A stretch of DNA of 64,000 nucleotides from NCBI RefSeq assembly GCF_027158005.1, contig NZ_JAPVLQ010000006.1, forward strand, positions 1 to 64,000. Direction: 5' to 3'. The translations under genes were made by a program, and so were the position numbers. The notes below the pieces were generated by a model. The model did not search any database, was not told the DNA's origin, and saw nothing but the letters and a program-made list of their open reading frames with translations. The DNA is from Rhodococcus sp. H36-A4. Lineage in GTDB: Bacteria; Actinomycetota; Actinomycetes; Mycobacteriales; Mycobacteriaceae. Below, one piece after another: positions 51,725 to 61,196 of this stretch; position 1 is the stretch's first letter, and every line of letters begins with the position of its first letter.

Positions 51725-52558
51725 TTAGGTCTTTCGGTTGTAGAGACGCATCGTGATCGGTCCGAAGACGCCCAGGAACCCAGCGCACATCACCGTGGTC
51801 ACCGTCAATGCAGTGACATCGGTGTCGCCGGACATCAGTGATCTGATCGAGGTCACGAGAAAGCTCACCGGATTGACCTCGACGAAGGCTCGCAACCACC
51901 CAGGCATGGTTTGCGGATCGACGAAGATGTTGCTGGCGAAGGTCAATGGGAAAAGAATGAACATCGATACTGCCATGACCGCTGATTCTGTTCGAACGAT
52001 CATCGCGATCATCGTCCACACCCAGGACAGGCAAAACGAAAACACCAGCAGAAGCACAATCGACGCCGCGACACCGAGCATCCCACCGGCTGGGCGGAAT
52101 CCGATGATCAACCCCAGAATCAACACGATGACCGATGCGAGCGTGTAGCGCACGACATCACCGAGCAACGCGCCGACCAGAGGCGACGGACGCCAGATGG
52201 GCAAAGAGCGGAATCGGTCGAACACGCCCTTCTCGATGTCCTTGTTCAACGTGACGCCGGTGTACATGGTGATCATGACCACGGTCTGCACGAGGATTCC
52301 GGGAAGCAGAAATTGGACGTAGGCGGTGGTCGAACCCGCCAATGCGCCGCCGAAAAGGTAGGTGAACAGCAGCGTGAACATAATCGGAAACATTGTGACG
52401 TCGAATAGTTGCTCCGGCACGTGTTTGATTTTCAGCAACGCCCGCCAGCCGAAACTCAACGATGTGGACAGTGCACTGGGTCGCGGTGGTCGTGGCCCGG
52501 CGCTACGCAGTACCTCGGACACCGAGGCGGAAGCGTCGGTGAGTGTCGTGGTCGTCAT
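51725..52558 (-). CDS. ABC-2 type permease (DrrB-like)
   Basis: The 277-residue membrane protein has six hydrophobic helices and the ABC-2 pattern '[20 protein letters not shown]' and '[23 protein letters not shown]'. With the upstream ATPase it makes a DrrAB-type exporter for hydrophobic compounds or drugs. Its ATG overlaps the ATPase stop (ATGA). From memory the corresponding mycobacterial genes are Rv2686c-Rv2688c, reported as a fluoroquinolone exporter; the substrate here is unknown. Confidence 0.87.
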   Translation of the reverse strand: MTTTTLTDASASVSEVLRSAGPRPPRPSALSTSLSFGWRALLKIKHVPEQLFDVTMFPIMFTLLFTYLFGGALAGSTTAYVQFLLPGILVQTVVMITMYTGVTLNKDIEKGVFDRFRSLPIWRPSPLVGALLGDVVRYTLASVIVLILGLIIGFRPAGGMLGVAASIVLLLVFSFCLSWVWTMIAMIVRTESAVMAVSMFILFPLTFASNIFVDPQTMPGWLRAFVEVNPVSFLVTSIRSLMSGDTDVTALTVTTVMCAGFLGVFGPITMRLYNRKT

Positions 52559-53514
52559 GATGCGGTCTCCGTCTCCGAGGCATGCCCCGTCAGAGCGAGG
52601 AAGACCTCATCCAGGCTCGGTTGTCCGATTGCAAAGGAAGCGATCGCGATACCCGCTGCTTCGAAAGCGGGAAGTGCGGCCGCTACCGACGACGCAGAAT
52701 CGACTCGCGCAGAGATGGCCACCGGATCTGCGTCCTCCGCAACCTCGTCGGTAAGGATGGTTCGCAGTATCGCGGCGGCTGCGCTGCGCCGCGCCGGATC
52801 GAGAACGCGCACATGAAGTGCACCTGCCCCGACAGACGCCTTCAAGTCTCCGGTAGTCCCTTCCGCGATGACCTTCCCTCGGTCGATGACAGCGACTCGA
52901 CCCGCCAAGTGATCGGCCTCGTCTAGGTACTGCGTCGTCAACAGCACTGTTGTTCCGCCGGCCACGAGTGCCCTGATGATCTCCCAGACCTGGTTTCGGC
53001 TCCGCGGATCGAGCCCTGTGGTCGGTTCGTCGAGAAAAATGAGCTCAGGAGTGACGATGATGCTTGCGGCGATATCGATCCGACGCCGCATTCCGCCCGA
53101 ATACGTCTTCACCTGACGCCCACCGGCATCGGCGATCCCGAACGCCGTCAGAAGTTGTTCCGACCGCGAACGTGCTGCAGGACGGGAGTATCCATAGAGC
53201 CGCGCAAGAAGAACGAGGTTCTCGGTACCGGTCAGGTCCTCGTCGAGAGACGCGAATTGGCCGGTGAGCGAGACCTTGCTCCGGATGGCTCGCGACTCGG
53301 TGGCGAGGTCGTGACCGAGAATGCGGGCGCTGCCGCCGTCCAGGGGGAGGAGCGTTGCCAGCATCCGAATGGTTGTCGTCTTGCCTGCTCCGTTCGGGCC
53401 CAGCACGCCGTACACCCCACCACATGGAACGGTCAGATCGATACCGTCGACGGCAACGGTATCGCCGAATCGTTTGACGATGCCGTGAGTCGATATTGCC
53501 GCCGATGATTCCAT
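52555..53514 (-). CDS. ABC transporter ATP-binding protein (DrrA-like)
   Basis: The 319-residue ATPase has Walker A '[14 protein letters not shown]', Q-loop '[14 protein letters not shown]', signature '[12 protein letters not shown]', Walker B '[12 protein letters not shown]' and an H-loop region, followed by the DrrA C-terminal domain that holds the dimer and permease. The start is ATG 53514, the frame beyond (to 53640) crosses the sigK promoter region. It is co-transcribed with the permease gene and divergent from sigK. Confidence 0.9.
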   Translation of the reverse strand: MESSAAISTHGIVKRFGDTVAVDGIDLTVPCGGVYGVLGPNGAGKTTTIRMLATLLPLDGGSARILGHDLATESRAIRSKVSLTGQFASLDEDLTGTENLVLLARLYGYSRPAARSRSEQLLTAFGIADAGGRQVKTYSGGMRRRIDIAASIIVTPELIFLDEPTTGLDPRSRNQVWEIIRALVAGGTTVLLTTQYLDEADHLAGRVAVIDRGKVIAEGTTGDLKASVGAGALHVRVLDPARRSAAAAILRTILTDEVAEDADPVAISARVDSASSVAAALPAFEAAGIAIASFAIGQPSLDEVFLALTGHASETETAS

Positions 53515-53640
53515 TCCTCCATGATCGCCTGATTTTCGCCTCGCCCGCAATCCAATTTTCGCGCTCGCCCATCCCTTTCGTTCCGTGTACCGAATACCTT
53601 GTGCGGCGGGAAAACGCGGAGGTTTCGGTGTGAGAGCCAT

Positions 53641-54390
53641 ATGAGCACTACTCTCTTGATCAATGAACGCGATCAGATTCGAATCAGTTGGGACCTTGGT
53701 CCGGTGAGCGCCACCCCGAGTTCGGACTCGCCGTTTCAGGGGACCTCCGATTCAGACGACTACCCGTCGGCATCGGTGGACTCCGAAGGAGCCGCGTGTG
53801 CAGTCCCCAGCGCACAGTTGCGTAACTTGCGCGCGGACGAGACCGAGCGGCTTCGTCGTCTCATGGCAGCAGTGGCCAAGGGTGACCAGCGTGCGTTCGC
53901 CGAGCTGTACGACGCGACGTCTGCTCGCGTCTACGGCATGGTGCTACGCGTACTTCGTGACCCCGGGTACAGCGAGGAAACCACCCAGGAAGTCTTTCTC
54001 CAGATTTGGCGATCGGCTCCGAACTACGATCCGAAGCAGGGCAGTCCACTCGCGTGGATCATGACTCTGGCTCATCGGCGGGCTGTCGATCGGGTCAGGT
54101 CGGAGCAATCAGGTACCGACCGTGAGGCAGCCTACGGCGCTATCAGCCACTCACCCGAGCACGACGAGGTGCTCGAAGCGGTCACGCAACGGCTCGAATC
54201 CGAGGCTGTGATCGCGTGCCTCGATACGTTGACCGACACCCAGCGTGAATCTGTGCGAATGGCTTATTACAGCGGTTGGACCTACCGCGAGGTTGCCGAG
54301 CGGCTCGAGGTAGCGGTACCGACCATCAAATCGCGAATACGAGATGGGCTGATCAAGTTGAAGACATGTTTGGGGGTGACACCCTCATGA
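53641..54390 (+). CDS. sigK: ECF sigma factor SigK
   Basis: SigK is an ECF sigma factor (ECF19-like) held by membrane anti-sigma RskA and released by redox or stress signals. From ATG 53641 the product has 249 residues: an unusual 65-residue hydrophilic N-terminus, region 2 ('[22 protein letters not shown]', '[11 protein letters not shown]') and region 4 ('[29 protein letters not shown]' in parts). SigK proteins usually begin near 'LRADETERL' (about 53,830), so an internal start is possible. The stop overlaps rskA (ATGA), so sigma and anti-sigma are translated together. Confidence 0.88.
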   Translation: MSTTLLINERDQIRISWDLGPVSATPSSDSPFQGTSDSDDYPSASVDSEGAACAVPSAQLRNLRADETERLRRLMAAVAKGDQRAFAELYDATSARVYGMVLRVLRDPGYSEETTQEVFLQIWRSAPNYDPKQGSPLAWIMTLAHRRAVDRVRSEQSGTDREAAYGAISHSPEHDEVLEAVTQRLESEAVIACLDTLTDTQRESVRMAYYSGWTYREVAERLEVAVPTIKSRIRDGLIKLKTCLGVTPS

Positions 54391-55145
54391 ACGAAGCGAT
54401 ACGGCAGCGATTGCTCGATTCCGCGGAGGTATATGCCCTCCATGCAGTCAGTGCAGCAGAAGAAACAGAGATCCAGCGCGATCTCGAGTCGGTCGACGAT
54501 ACCGCCCGCGTCCAGTTCGGCATTCTCGTCGGGGAGATTCAGGAGACGTTGGCGCTGGCGTCGGTGCTCGATGCCGTCGAGCCCCCGGCAGAGGTTCGCA
54601 GACGGGTCCTCGACGATCTTCCGCGTACGACGCAAGTGCCCCCGCCCACACCGACCGCGTCGAACGTGACGAGCATGAAGGGTCACCGTGATCGACGGAA
54701 CACCAGGCTGCGTACCTCGTTGATGGCGGCGGCCGCGGCAGTGGTCGTTGTCGTCGGTGGAGGTGTGGTCGCGACGCAAGTGATCGGAAACGATCCAAGC
54801 CCGACGCAGGCCGAGCAGGTGATTGCGTACGGTGACACTCAAGAGTCCACAGCAAGCTTCCCCGGTGGAGGTACGGCGAAGATCTCGTATTCACGCGAAG
54901 CCGACTCGGCTGTAGTGGAACTCGACGGTGTGGCGCCACCGGAGGCGGGCAAGGACTATCAGATGTGGTTCGTCGAAGGAACTCCACGGTCGGTCGGGCT
55001 GGTCTCACCGGCGCAGCTGGCGGAAGGCGGCAAGACGGTCATCGAGGGAATGGGGGGAGCAACCAACTTCGCTTTCTCGCTCGAACCCGCAGGCGGCTCA
55101 CCGCAGCCGACCGAGGTGCTGACAATGGCGACATTGAGCGCCTAG
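54387..55145 (+). CDS. rskA: Anti-sigma-K factor RskA
   Basis: The 252-residue protein has a cytoplasmic anti-sigma domain (1-75; a typical 'SAEVYALHAVSAAEETEIQRDL' start), a linker, one membrane helix ('LMAAAAAVVVVVGGGVVATQ', about 112-131) and an extracytoplasmic domain (155-250) with the RskA fold ('KDYQMWFVEG'). Regulated proteolysis of such proteins frees SigK. It follows sigK with a four-base overlap. Its last codons lie in a tandem repeat. Confidence 0.9.
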   Translation: MNEAIRQRLLDSAEVYALHAVSAAEETEIQRDLESVDDTARVQFGILVGEIQETLALASVLDAVEPPAEVRRRVLDDLPRTTQVPPPTPTASNVTSMKGHRDRRNTRLRTSLMAAAAAVVVVVGGGVVATQVIGNDPSPTQAEQVIAYGDTQESTASFPGGGTAKISYSREADSAVVELDGVAPPEAGKDYQMWFVEGTPRSVGLVSPAQLAEGGKTVIEGMGGATNFAFSLEPAGGSPQPTEVLTMATLSA

Positions 55146-55182
55146 CAACTTAGGGCCTAGGAACATAGCGCCCAGCAACAAG
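55138..55182. repeat. Three imperfect 15-base tandem repeats at the rskA stop
   Basis: Units GCGCCTAGCAACTTA (55138-55152), GGGCCTAGGAACATA (55153-55167) and GCGCCCAGCAACAAG (55168-55182) share the frame GNGCCYAGNAAC. The first contains the rskA stop codon. It probably arose by local duplication at the end of the gene. Confidence 0.7.
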
Positions 55183-55207
55183 GTGACAGCTGGAGCTGTG
55201 TCGACGA

Positions 55208-55239
55208 GGACGCCGGTGGAGATTCTTCCGCCGGCGTCC
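55208..55239. terminator. Two-way hairpin between rskA and glsA
   Basis: The stem GGACGCCGG (55208-55216) with CCGGCGTCC (55231-55239) has an inner GGA/TCC helix. It lies between convergent stops at 55145 and 55268. Confidence 0.75.
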
Positions 55240-55267
55240 ATGCTCCAACGGGACCCGCACTCTGTGT

Positions 55268-57094
55268 TCAGCGCCGCGTTTCGAACTGGCCTAGCGACTT
55301 TATGGCTGTGTTCATCTGCAGGTATGCCCCCGTAGCGAGGTTGGTCAGTAGCTCCAGTTTCACGGCGGGTGCGTCTTTCGTCAGTGCATCGAAGTCCGCG
55401 ACCGAGAGCACTCCTACGGTCAACGGCGTGTCCGCGCAAAAGTCTAGGATGAAGGTCGTGCCGGTCAAGAGTGGCATCTCGCCGAAGCTCATGCCCGGCG
55501 ACAACGTCGTTATTCGATGACGTGAACCGTCTTCGGCCACGAAGATCGAGCTGACTTCACCGGCGAGCACCAGGAACAGCCCCGACGCCGAGTCGCCGCC
55601 GCGCACGATCACTTGACCCTGGGGATAGTGCCGGATATCGATCAGCGCTTCCACTTCCTCATGCTGGGCGGGGGTCAGTCCGCACAGGACCGGATGTTCG
55701 GATACCGAGATCGTCTCGGGCTGCCGAGGACCAACGCAGTAGCGGTCGAGTAGCAACTCTTCCGCCCATCGAATCGCCGAGCCGGCATCGGAGAAGATCC
55801 GCCCCGCTACAGCGTTCGGGTCGACACTGGAAACCTTGTGTCCCATGATGCCCTGTGGGTCGACCAGTGAGGCTCGGCAGCCACGTTCGGCGAGGTGTTT
55901 GTGCAGGTCATCGAACATGTTCCGCGCTACGTCACTGACCTCGCCGACCCCACGGACATCGATGACCAACGCGTCGAGCTTATCGTCGAGGTTGCCGATC
56001 TCGCGTACGGCTGTTTCGGCACCAGAGAACAACAGGTCGCCATGTAGTTCGTATACCCTTGCGCGAGTACCGAATTCGGCGAGAGCATCTTGCTCGACGT
56101 CACTTCTGCGCTTTCGAGACGGTACTTCGGTGAGCGTGTAGCGAGCGCGTATTGCCGAACGGGCTGCACGGGTCACATGCAGGAAGTGAAGTTCGAGCCT
56201 GGTGGACAATTCGCGACAGGTCGCCACTCCACGCACGCTGCTCCCGTGTTGATCCAGACGCGGGGAATACACCGCAATTCCCATCTGCCCCGGCAACACT
56301 GCGAGCAGTCCACCTCCGACCCCGCTCTTGGCGGGCATACCCACTCGCGCAACCCAGTCGCCTGCTCCGTCGTACATTCCGCAGGTGGTCATGACGCTGA
56401 GTACTCGTTCGACGAGGGCGGGTGCCAGAGCTCGTTCCCTCGTTCGTGGATTCACGCCGTTGTTGGCCATGGTGGCTGCCATCATGGCCAGATCGGCCGC
56501 GGTCACATCGATCGAACATTGACGAAAGTAGAGGTCGACGGCCGCGTCTGGATTCTCCTCGATGATGTCGAAGGACCGCAGCATGTATCCGATCGCGCGG
56601 TTTCGATTTCCGGTTCTGGCCTCGGAGGCGTAGACGCTCTCGTTGAAGGTGAGTTCTCGGCCCGCATAACGCGAGTACGCCAACCTGATCCGCTCGAAGC
56701 GCTCTTTCCGTGTGCGTCCTTTGATCAACGACGCCGAGGTGATCGCGCCGGCATTGATCATCGGGTTTCTGGGACGTTCAGTGATCGGGTCCAAACTGAT
56801 CTCGTTGAACGGCTCACCCGACGGTTCGATATCGATTTTGCGGGCAACTGCAGCCTCCCCACGATCTGTCAGTGCCAGTGCATAGGTGAACGGCTTCGAG
56901 ATCGACTGAATGGTGAAGGGGGTCGCAGTGTCGCCGATTTCGTAGACATAGCCATCGCTGGTCGCGAGGGATATCCCGTAACCGTCGGGTGCGACTGCCG
57001 CGAGCTCCGGAATGTAATCGGCAACCGCGCCCGACGTATTGTCTCGACACGCGTCGAACACGTCCTTCAGGATCTGATCCACGACAGTTGTCAT
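55268..57094 (-). CDS. glsA: Glutaminase fused to STAS and cyclic-nucleotide-binding domains
   Basis: The 608-residue protein starts with a beta-lactamase-fold glutaminase (residues 1-305; SxxK at S64-I-S-K67 in 'IQSISKPF', 'NPMINAGAI', 'KSGVGGGLLAVLPG') that deamidates glutamine to glutamate. A STAS domain follows (about 340-440, 'VYELHGDLLFSGAETAVREI'; in part). Last comes a CRP-like cNMP-binding domain (about 470-595, 'GDSASGLFLVLAGEVSSIF', 'GMSFGEMPLLTG'). The phosphate-cassette Arg of true cAMP binders is not obvious (GEMPLL rather than GE.AL...R), so ligand binding may be altered. It suggests allosteric control of glutaminase. A single gene, ATG 57094. Confidence 0.9.
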   Translation of the reverse strand: MTTVVDQILKDVFDACRDNTSGAVADYIPELAAVAPDGYGISLATSDGYVYEIGDTATPFTIQSISKPFTYALALTDRGEAAVARKIDIEPSGEPFNEISLDPITERPRNPMINAGAITSASLIKGRTRKERFERIRLAYSRYAGRELTFNESVYASEARTGNRNRAIGYMLRSFDIIEENPDAAVDLYFRQCSIDVTAADLAMMAATMANNGVNPRTRERALAPALVERVLSVMTTCGMYDGAGDWVARVGMPAKSGVGGGLLAVLPGQMGIAVYSPRLDQHGSSVRGVATCRELSTRLELHFLHVTRAARSAIRARYTLTEVPSRKRRSDVEQDALAEFGTRARVYELHGDLLFSGAETAVREIGNLDDKLDALVIDVRGVGEVSDVARNMFDDLHKHLAERGCRASLVDPQGIMGHKVSSVDPNAVAGRIFSDAGSAIRWAEELLLDRYCVGPRQPETISVSEHPVLCGLTPAQHEEVEALIDIRHYPQGQVIVRGGDSASGLFLVLAGEVSSIFVAEDGSRHRITTLSPGMSFGEMPLLTGTTFILDFCADTPLTVGVLSVADFDALTKDAPAVKLELLTNLATGAYLQMNTAIKSLGQFETRR

Positions 57095-57309
57095 GAGGTG
57101 ACCCTATGCTGCGGCCACCGCCTGCGATGTGACGATCGACGCGCTGGGATTGTTGGGTGCATATGCCGGACCGCAGTATTGTCGATCAGTAGGAGCTATC
57201 TCGGCGTCGCTCCACGGGACGCTACGTAGACTGGGGAGACAAGACAGTTCGCATCGAACAAGGCAAGACTGCAAGGACCGAAGATTTCCGGCCGGAGGGA
57301 GCGATCTCG

Positions 57310-59190
57310 TTGGGTGTCCTAGCTCGAATTCAGACGCCCGAGGACTTGCGCCGACTGGCCCCGTCCGAAGTGGCAGACCTGGCAGACGAGGTCCGTGAGT
57401 TCCTGGTCGACAAGGTGTCGGCGACGGGAGGTCATCTCGGACCGAATCTCGGTGTCGTCGAGTTGACGCTTGCAATCCACCGTATCTTCTCCTCGCCACA
57501 CGACCCGATCATTTGGGACACCGGCCACCAGGCCTACGTGCACAAGATGATGACCGGTCGGACCGGAGCCTTCGATTCGCTGCGCAAGCAGGGCGGTCTT
57601 TCCGGCTACCCCTCACGCGCAGAGAGTGAACACGACTGGGTCGAATCTTCACACGCATCGGCTTCGCTGTCGTACGCGGACGGACTGGCAAAAGCTTTCG
57701 AACTGAAAGGGCAAACCGACAGGTCCGTGGTGGCCGTCGTCGGCGACGGTGCCCTGACCGGTGGCATGTGTTGGGAGGCCCTCAACAACATCGCCGCAGG
57801 CAAAGACCGTTCGGTTGTCATCGTTGTCAACGACAATGGACGTTCCTACGCACCGACGATAGGCGGCCTCGCCGAGCATCTCGCAGCGCTTCGGCTGCAA
57901 CCCGGTTATGAGCGGGTCCTCGACAACGGTCGACGCATCGTCCGCAAGATTCCGTTCGTCGGCAAGACCGCATACGCGATGTTGCACGGCATGAAGGCCG
58001 GCGTGAAAGATGCGCTGAGCCCTCAGGTCCTTTTCACCGATCTTGGTATCAAGTACCTCGGACCCGTCGACGGTCACGATGAGCCTGCGCTCGAGTCGGC
58101 ACTTCGGCGCGCCAAGGACTACGGCGGCCCAGTCATCGTCCACGCGGTGACGCGCAAAGGGATGGGTTACGCGCACGCCGAGAACAATGTTGCCGATCAG
58201 ATGCACGCCACCGGTGTCATCGATCCGCTCACCGGACAATCACGCTCGGTGGCCGCACCGGACTGGACGTCGGTCTTCTCTCGTGAACTGATCGATATCG
58301 CGGCCGATCGCGAGGATATCGTCGCGATCAGTGCGGCGATGGCAGGTCCGACCGGTTTGGCTGCATTCGGCGAGAAGTACCCCGGTCGGCTCTTCGACGT
58401 CGGGATCGCGGAACAGCATGCCATGACCTCGGCGGCAGGCCTTGCGCTCGGCGGGATGCATCCAGTCGTAGCCGTGTACTCGACGTTCCTCAATCGTGCA
58501 TTCGATCAGTTGCTCATGGATGTCGCGTTGCTGAACTTGCCCGTTACTTTGGTTCTCGACCGTGCAGGTGTCACCGGCAACGACGGAGCCAGTCACAACG
58601 GCATGTGGGACATGTCACTGCTGGGGATAGTTCCAGGAATCCGTGTCGCTGCTCCTCGTGACTGCGCAACCCTTCGGGAGGAGCTCGCCGAAGCTTTGGC
58701 GGTACACGACGGTCCCACGGCGCTGCGGTTCCCCAAAGGTGCTGTGACGGATGATGTTCCAGCGCTGCGACGGCTCGACGGTATTGTCGACGTCCTTGTC
58801 GAGCCGGAGTCCGGAGTGCGTGATGTTCTCATTGTTGCCGTGGGGGCCTTCGCTTCGATGGCGGTCGATGCAGCTGAGAAGCTTGCAGCTCAGGGTCTGT
58901 CGGTTACAGTGATCGATCCGCGCTGGGTGCTTCCGGTGCCGGAATCGCTCCTCGAGATGGCCAAGGAGTTCCGTCTCGTCGTCACGATCGAAGATTCGGG
59001 CCTACATGGCGGAATCGGATCGAGCGTGTCTGCCGCGGTCCGCGCCGTGGGGGTCGACACGATCTGCCACAGCATCGGTGTGCCACAGAGATTCCTGGAT
59101 CACGCCTCTCGTGAGCAGATTTTCGGTGAGCTCGGCTTGACCTCGGAAGACGTCGCACAGCGAATCGTGGGCTGGTCCAAGTCACCCTGA
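57310..59190 (+). CDS. dxs: 1-deoxy-D-xylulose-5-phosphate synthase
   Basis: DXS condenses pyruvate and glyceraldehyde-3-phosphate, the first step of the MEP isoprenoid pathway. The 626-residue TPP enzyme has '[11 protein letters not shown]', the TPP/Mg2+ motif '[16 protein letters not shown]', the catalytic Glu in '[10 protein letters not shown]' and the C-terminal transketolase domain ending '[16 protein letters not shown]'. The start appears to be TTG 57310 with GGAGGGA nine bases upstream; no closer ATG/GTG exists at the expected N-terminus ('[13 protein letters not shown]'). It is divergent from glsA over 215 bases. Confidence 0.96.
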   Translation: MGVLARIQTPEDLRRLAPSEVADLADEVREFLVDKVSATGGHLGPNLGVVELTLAIHRIFSSPHDPIIWDTGHQAYVHKMMTGRTGAFDSLRKQGGLSGYPSRAESEHDWVESSHASASLSYADGLAKAFELKGQTDRSVVAVVGDGALTGGMCWEALNNIAAGKDRSVVIVVNDNGRSYAPTIGGLAEHLAALRLQPGYERVLDNGRRIVRKIPFVGKTAYAMLHGMKAGVKDALSPQVLFTDLGIKYLGPVDGHDEPALESALRRAKDYGGPVIVHAVTRKGMGYAHAENNVADQMHATGVIDPLTGQSRSVAAPDWTSVFSRELIDIAADREDIVAISAAMAGPTGLAAFGEKYPGRLFDVGIAEQHAMTSAAGLALGGMHPVVAVYSTFLNRAFDQLLMDVALLNLPVTLVLDRAGVTGNDGASHNGMWDMSLLGIVPGIRVAAPRDCATLREELAEALAVHDGPTALRFPKGAVTDDVPALRRLDGIVDVLVEPESGVRDVLIVAVGAFASMAVDAAEKLAAQGLSVTVIDPRWVLPVPESLLEMAKEFRLVVTIEDSGLHGGIGSSVSAAVRAVGVDTICHSIGVPQRFLDHASREQIFGELGLTSEDVAQRIVGWSKSP

Positions 59191-59249
59191 ACCTGCGCTG
59201 ATGTGCGTCCGGCCGCGACTCGGTGGTCGCGTCGATCGAATCGTGAACC

Positions 59250-59534
59250 TCAGTCGCTGGAATCGTCAGTGGGAGGGGACCACTCGGCGACGCGTACGTT
59301 CTCGACGAGATGAGCACGAACGAACGGATCGTAGGTGAACAATCGACTGGCCGTGTCCAAATCTGTCGACTCGACTATGAACTTTGCGCCACTGTGGTCC
59401 GCCAATGGTCCGGAAGATCGCACGATCCCGCGTCGGATCATCTCGGTGAGCCATGCACGGTGATCCGTCCGGTGATCGTCTCTACCGGAGGATGATTCCG
59501 GTGTGTAGGAGTATTCGACGACGAACGTGGACAT
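59250..59534 (-). CDS. YciI-like protein
   Basis: The 94-residue protein has the YCII pattern 'FVVEYSYTP', 'RTDHRAWLTEMIRRGIV' with the conserved His, 'SGPLADHSGAKFIVE' and 'DPFVRAHLVENVRV' with the conserved Asp. YciI-like proteins adopt a ferredoxin-like fold; a few dehalogenate or decarboxylate muconolactones, but most have unknown roles. It lies 27 bases after the sugar porter gene and is probably co-transcribed, hinting at a link to the imported sugar or its catabolism. Confidence 0.82.
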   Translation of the reverse strand: MSTFVVEYSYTPESSSGRDDHRTDHRAWLTEMIRRGIVRSSGPLADHSGAKFIVESTDLDTASRLFTYDPFVRAHLVENVRVAEWSPPTDDSSD

Positions 59535-59561
59535 GACATCTCACTCTCTCCGAGAAGTGGC

Positions 59562-60959
59562 TCAGATAACCATGTCTTCGAGTTCCATGCCCTTGGTCTC
59601 GCGAATCTTGAACTTGACGAAGAAGAATGAGAGCAAAGCGAAGAACGCGAAGAATGCGTAGATGAATCCGAGTCCGATTGTCTCGGTCAGTGGAGGGAAA
59701 GCCAGCGTGATTGCAAAGTTGGCTACCCAATTGGCGGCGGTACTGATTCCCAGTGCGACCGCGCGCATTCGGTTGGGGAACATTTCACCGAGCATGACCC
59801 ACATGATCGGTCCCCAGGTAGCAGCAAAGAAAACGACGAACAGATTGGCACCGACAAGGGCCACCGGACCCCATGGATCGGGGAGGGTGATGTCGTCCCC
59901 GGACCCGATCGACTGCGTGAAGGACACTGCTGCAAGAACCAGACCGACGAACATTCCGATGGAACCGATCTGCAATAGATTCTTTCGGCCGAATCGATCG
60001 ACGAACAGAATCGCCACGAAGGTCATGCTCACGTTGATGACCGACGTGATCACCGAGGTGACGAAAGACTGATTCTCGCTGAACCCGACCGATTTCCAGA
60101 GAGTCGTCGAGTAGTAGAAGATCGCATTGATGCCGACGAATTGCTGCAGAATCGCCATGGTGATACCGACCCAGACGATGGGTTGCAGTCCGAATTTAGG
60201 CCCCCGTATGTCCGCAAACGAAGATTTGGCCTCAGCTCTGAGTGTGAGTCGAATTTCCTTGACTCGTTCGTTCGGATGCATTTCGCCGGAGATTTCACCG
60301 AGAATGCGCGCGGCCTCTTCGTCGAGGTGCTTGCCTACCAGGTATCTGGGCGATTCCGGAATGAGCGTGGCGAGGAAGCCGTACACGAGCGCGGGGACGA
60401 CGCCAACGAGGAACATCCATCGCCAAGCTTCCATCCCGAACCACAGGTCGTTCGATGGCCCACCTGCAGCGTTCTGCAGTACCGCGTCGGAGAGCAATGC
60501 GGCGAAAATACCGATGGTGATCGCCAACTGCTGAAGTGACGCGAGACCGCCGCGGTACTTCGCCGGGGCGATCTCCGAGATGTATGCAGGCGCAATCACC
60601 GAAGCGATCCCGATCCCCAATCCGCCGATGACCCGCCACAGCATCAGGTCCGGAACACTGAATGCGAAACCTGAACCGACCGACGAGATGGTGAACAGTG
60701 CCGAGCCGAGCAGCATGACGCGTTTGCGTCCCCAGCTATCGGCGAGTCGACCGGCGAACCATGCGCCTACCGCGCAACCGAGTAGCGCAATGGCGACGGC
60801 GAAACCGGTGATGAACGAGCTCAGGCCGAAATTCTCCTGAATCGAATCGACCGCACCGTTGACGACCGAACTGTCGAAACCGAAGAGAAAGCCGCCGACT
60901 GCTGCGGCGACGGTGACTCCGATGACTTTTGCGGTGTAGCGATCTGTAGGTTGCGTCAT
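59562..60959 (-). CDS. MFS sugar porter (sugar:H+ symporter)
   Basis: The 465-residue protein has twelve membrane helices and sugar-porter signatures: 'GFLFGFDSSVVNGAV' in helix 1, 'GRLADSWGRKRVML' (loop 2-3, GRxxD..GRK), 'PAYISEIAPAKYRG' and 'PESPRYLVGKHLDEEA' at the central loop, and 'LFVDRFGRKNLLQ' in the second half. It probably imports glucose or another hexose or polyol; specificity is not visible. YciI follows downstream. ATG 60959 has GAAAGCTGGG upstream. Confidence 0.9.
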   Translation of the reverse strand: MTQPTDRYTAKVIGVTVAAAVGGFLFGFDSSVVNGAVDSIQENFGLSSFITGFAVAIALLGCAVGAWFAGRLADSWGRKRVMLLGSALFTISSVGSGFAFSVPDLMLWRVIGGLGIGIASVIAPAYISEIAPAKYRGGLASLQQLAITIGIFAALLSDAVLQNAAGGPSNDLWFGMEAWRWMFLVGVVPALVYGFLATLIPESPRYLVGKHLDEEAARILGEISGEMHPNERVKEIRLTLRAEAKSSFADIRGPKFGLQPIVWVGITMAILQQFVGINAIFYYSTTLWKSVGFSENQSFVTSVITSVINVSMTFVAILFVDRFGRKNLLQIGSIGMFVGLVLAAVSFTQSIGSGDDITLPDPWGPVALVGANLFVVFFAATWGPIMWVMLGEMFPNRMRAVALGISTAANWVANFAITLAFPPLTETIGLGFIYAFFAFFALLSFFFVKFKIRETKGMELEDMVI

Positions 60960-61196
60960 TGCGAACCCAGCTTTCGAGGTCGTGTGCCAGCAGCGATGGT
61001 GGTTAGGCCATCATGGCCCCGGTCCGCGCGGAAGTGGTGCAAATCGGCGGATTTTCACCCGAAGAGTTACCGCATGTGTCGGGTAGTCACCGTGGGGGTG
61101 GCAAAACGACAAAGGGTGTCGAAATGAAAGACGGCTCGCACATCGAAAGTGCGGGCCGTCTCTCAGTATTCGACTCAGACGCGTCTGGGGCTCGAC
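60960..61196. other. Gap between the sugar porter and fadB, including a terminator
   Basis: About 237 bases upstream of the porter ATG and downstream of fadB. It contains the fadB terminator (61129-61161). The left half should hold the porter promoter, but I cannot identify boxes. Confidence 0.4.
61129..61161 (-). terminator. Intrinsic terminator after fadB
   Basis: The 13-base stem AGACGGCTCGCAC (61129-61141) with GTGCGGGCCGTCT (61149-61161), one T-G wobble, has a 7-base loop and is followed on the minus strand by TTTCATTT. It begins 36 bases after the fadB stop. Confidence 0.88.
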
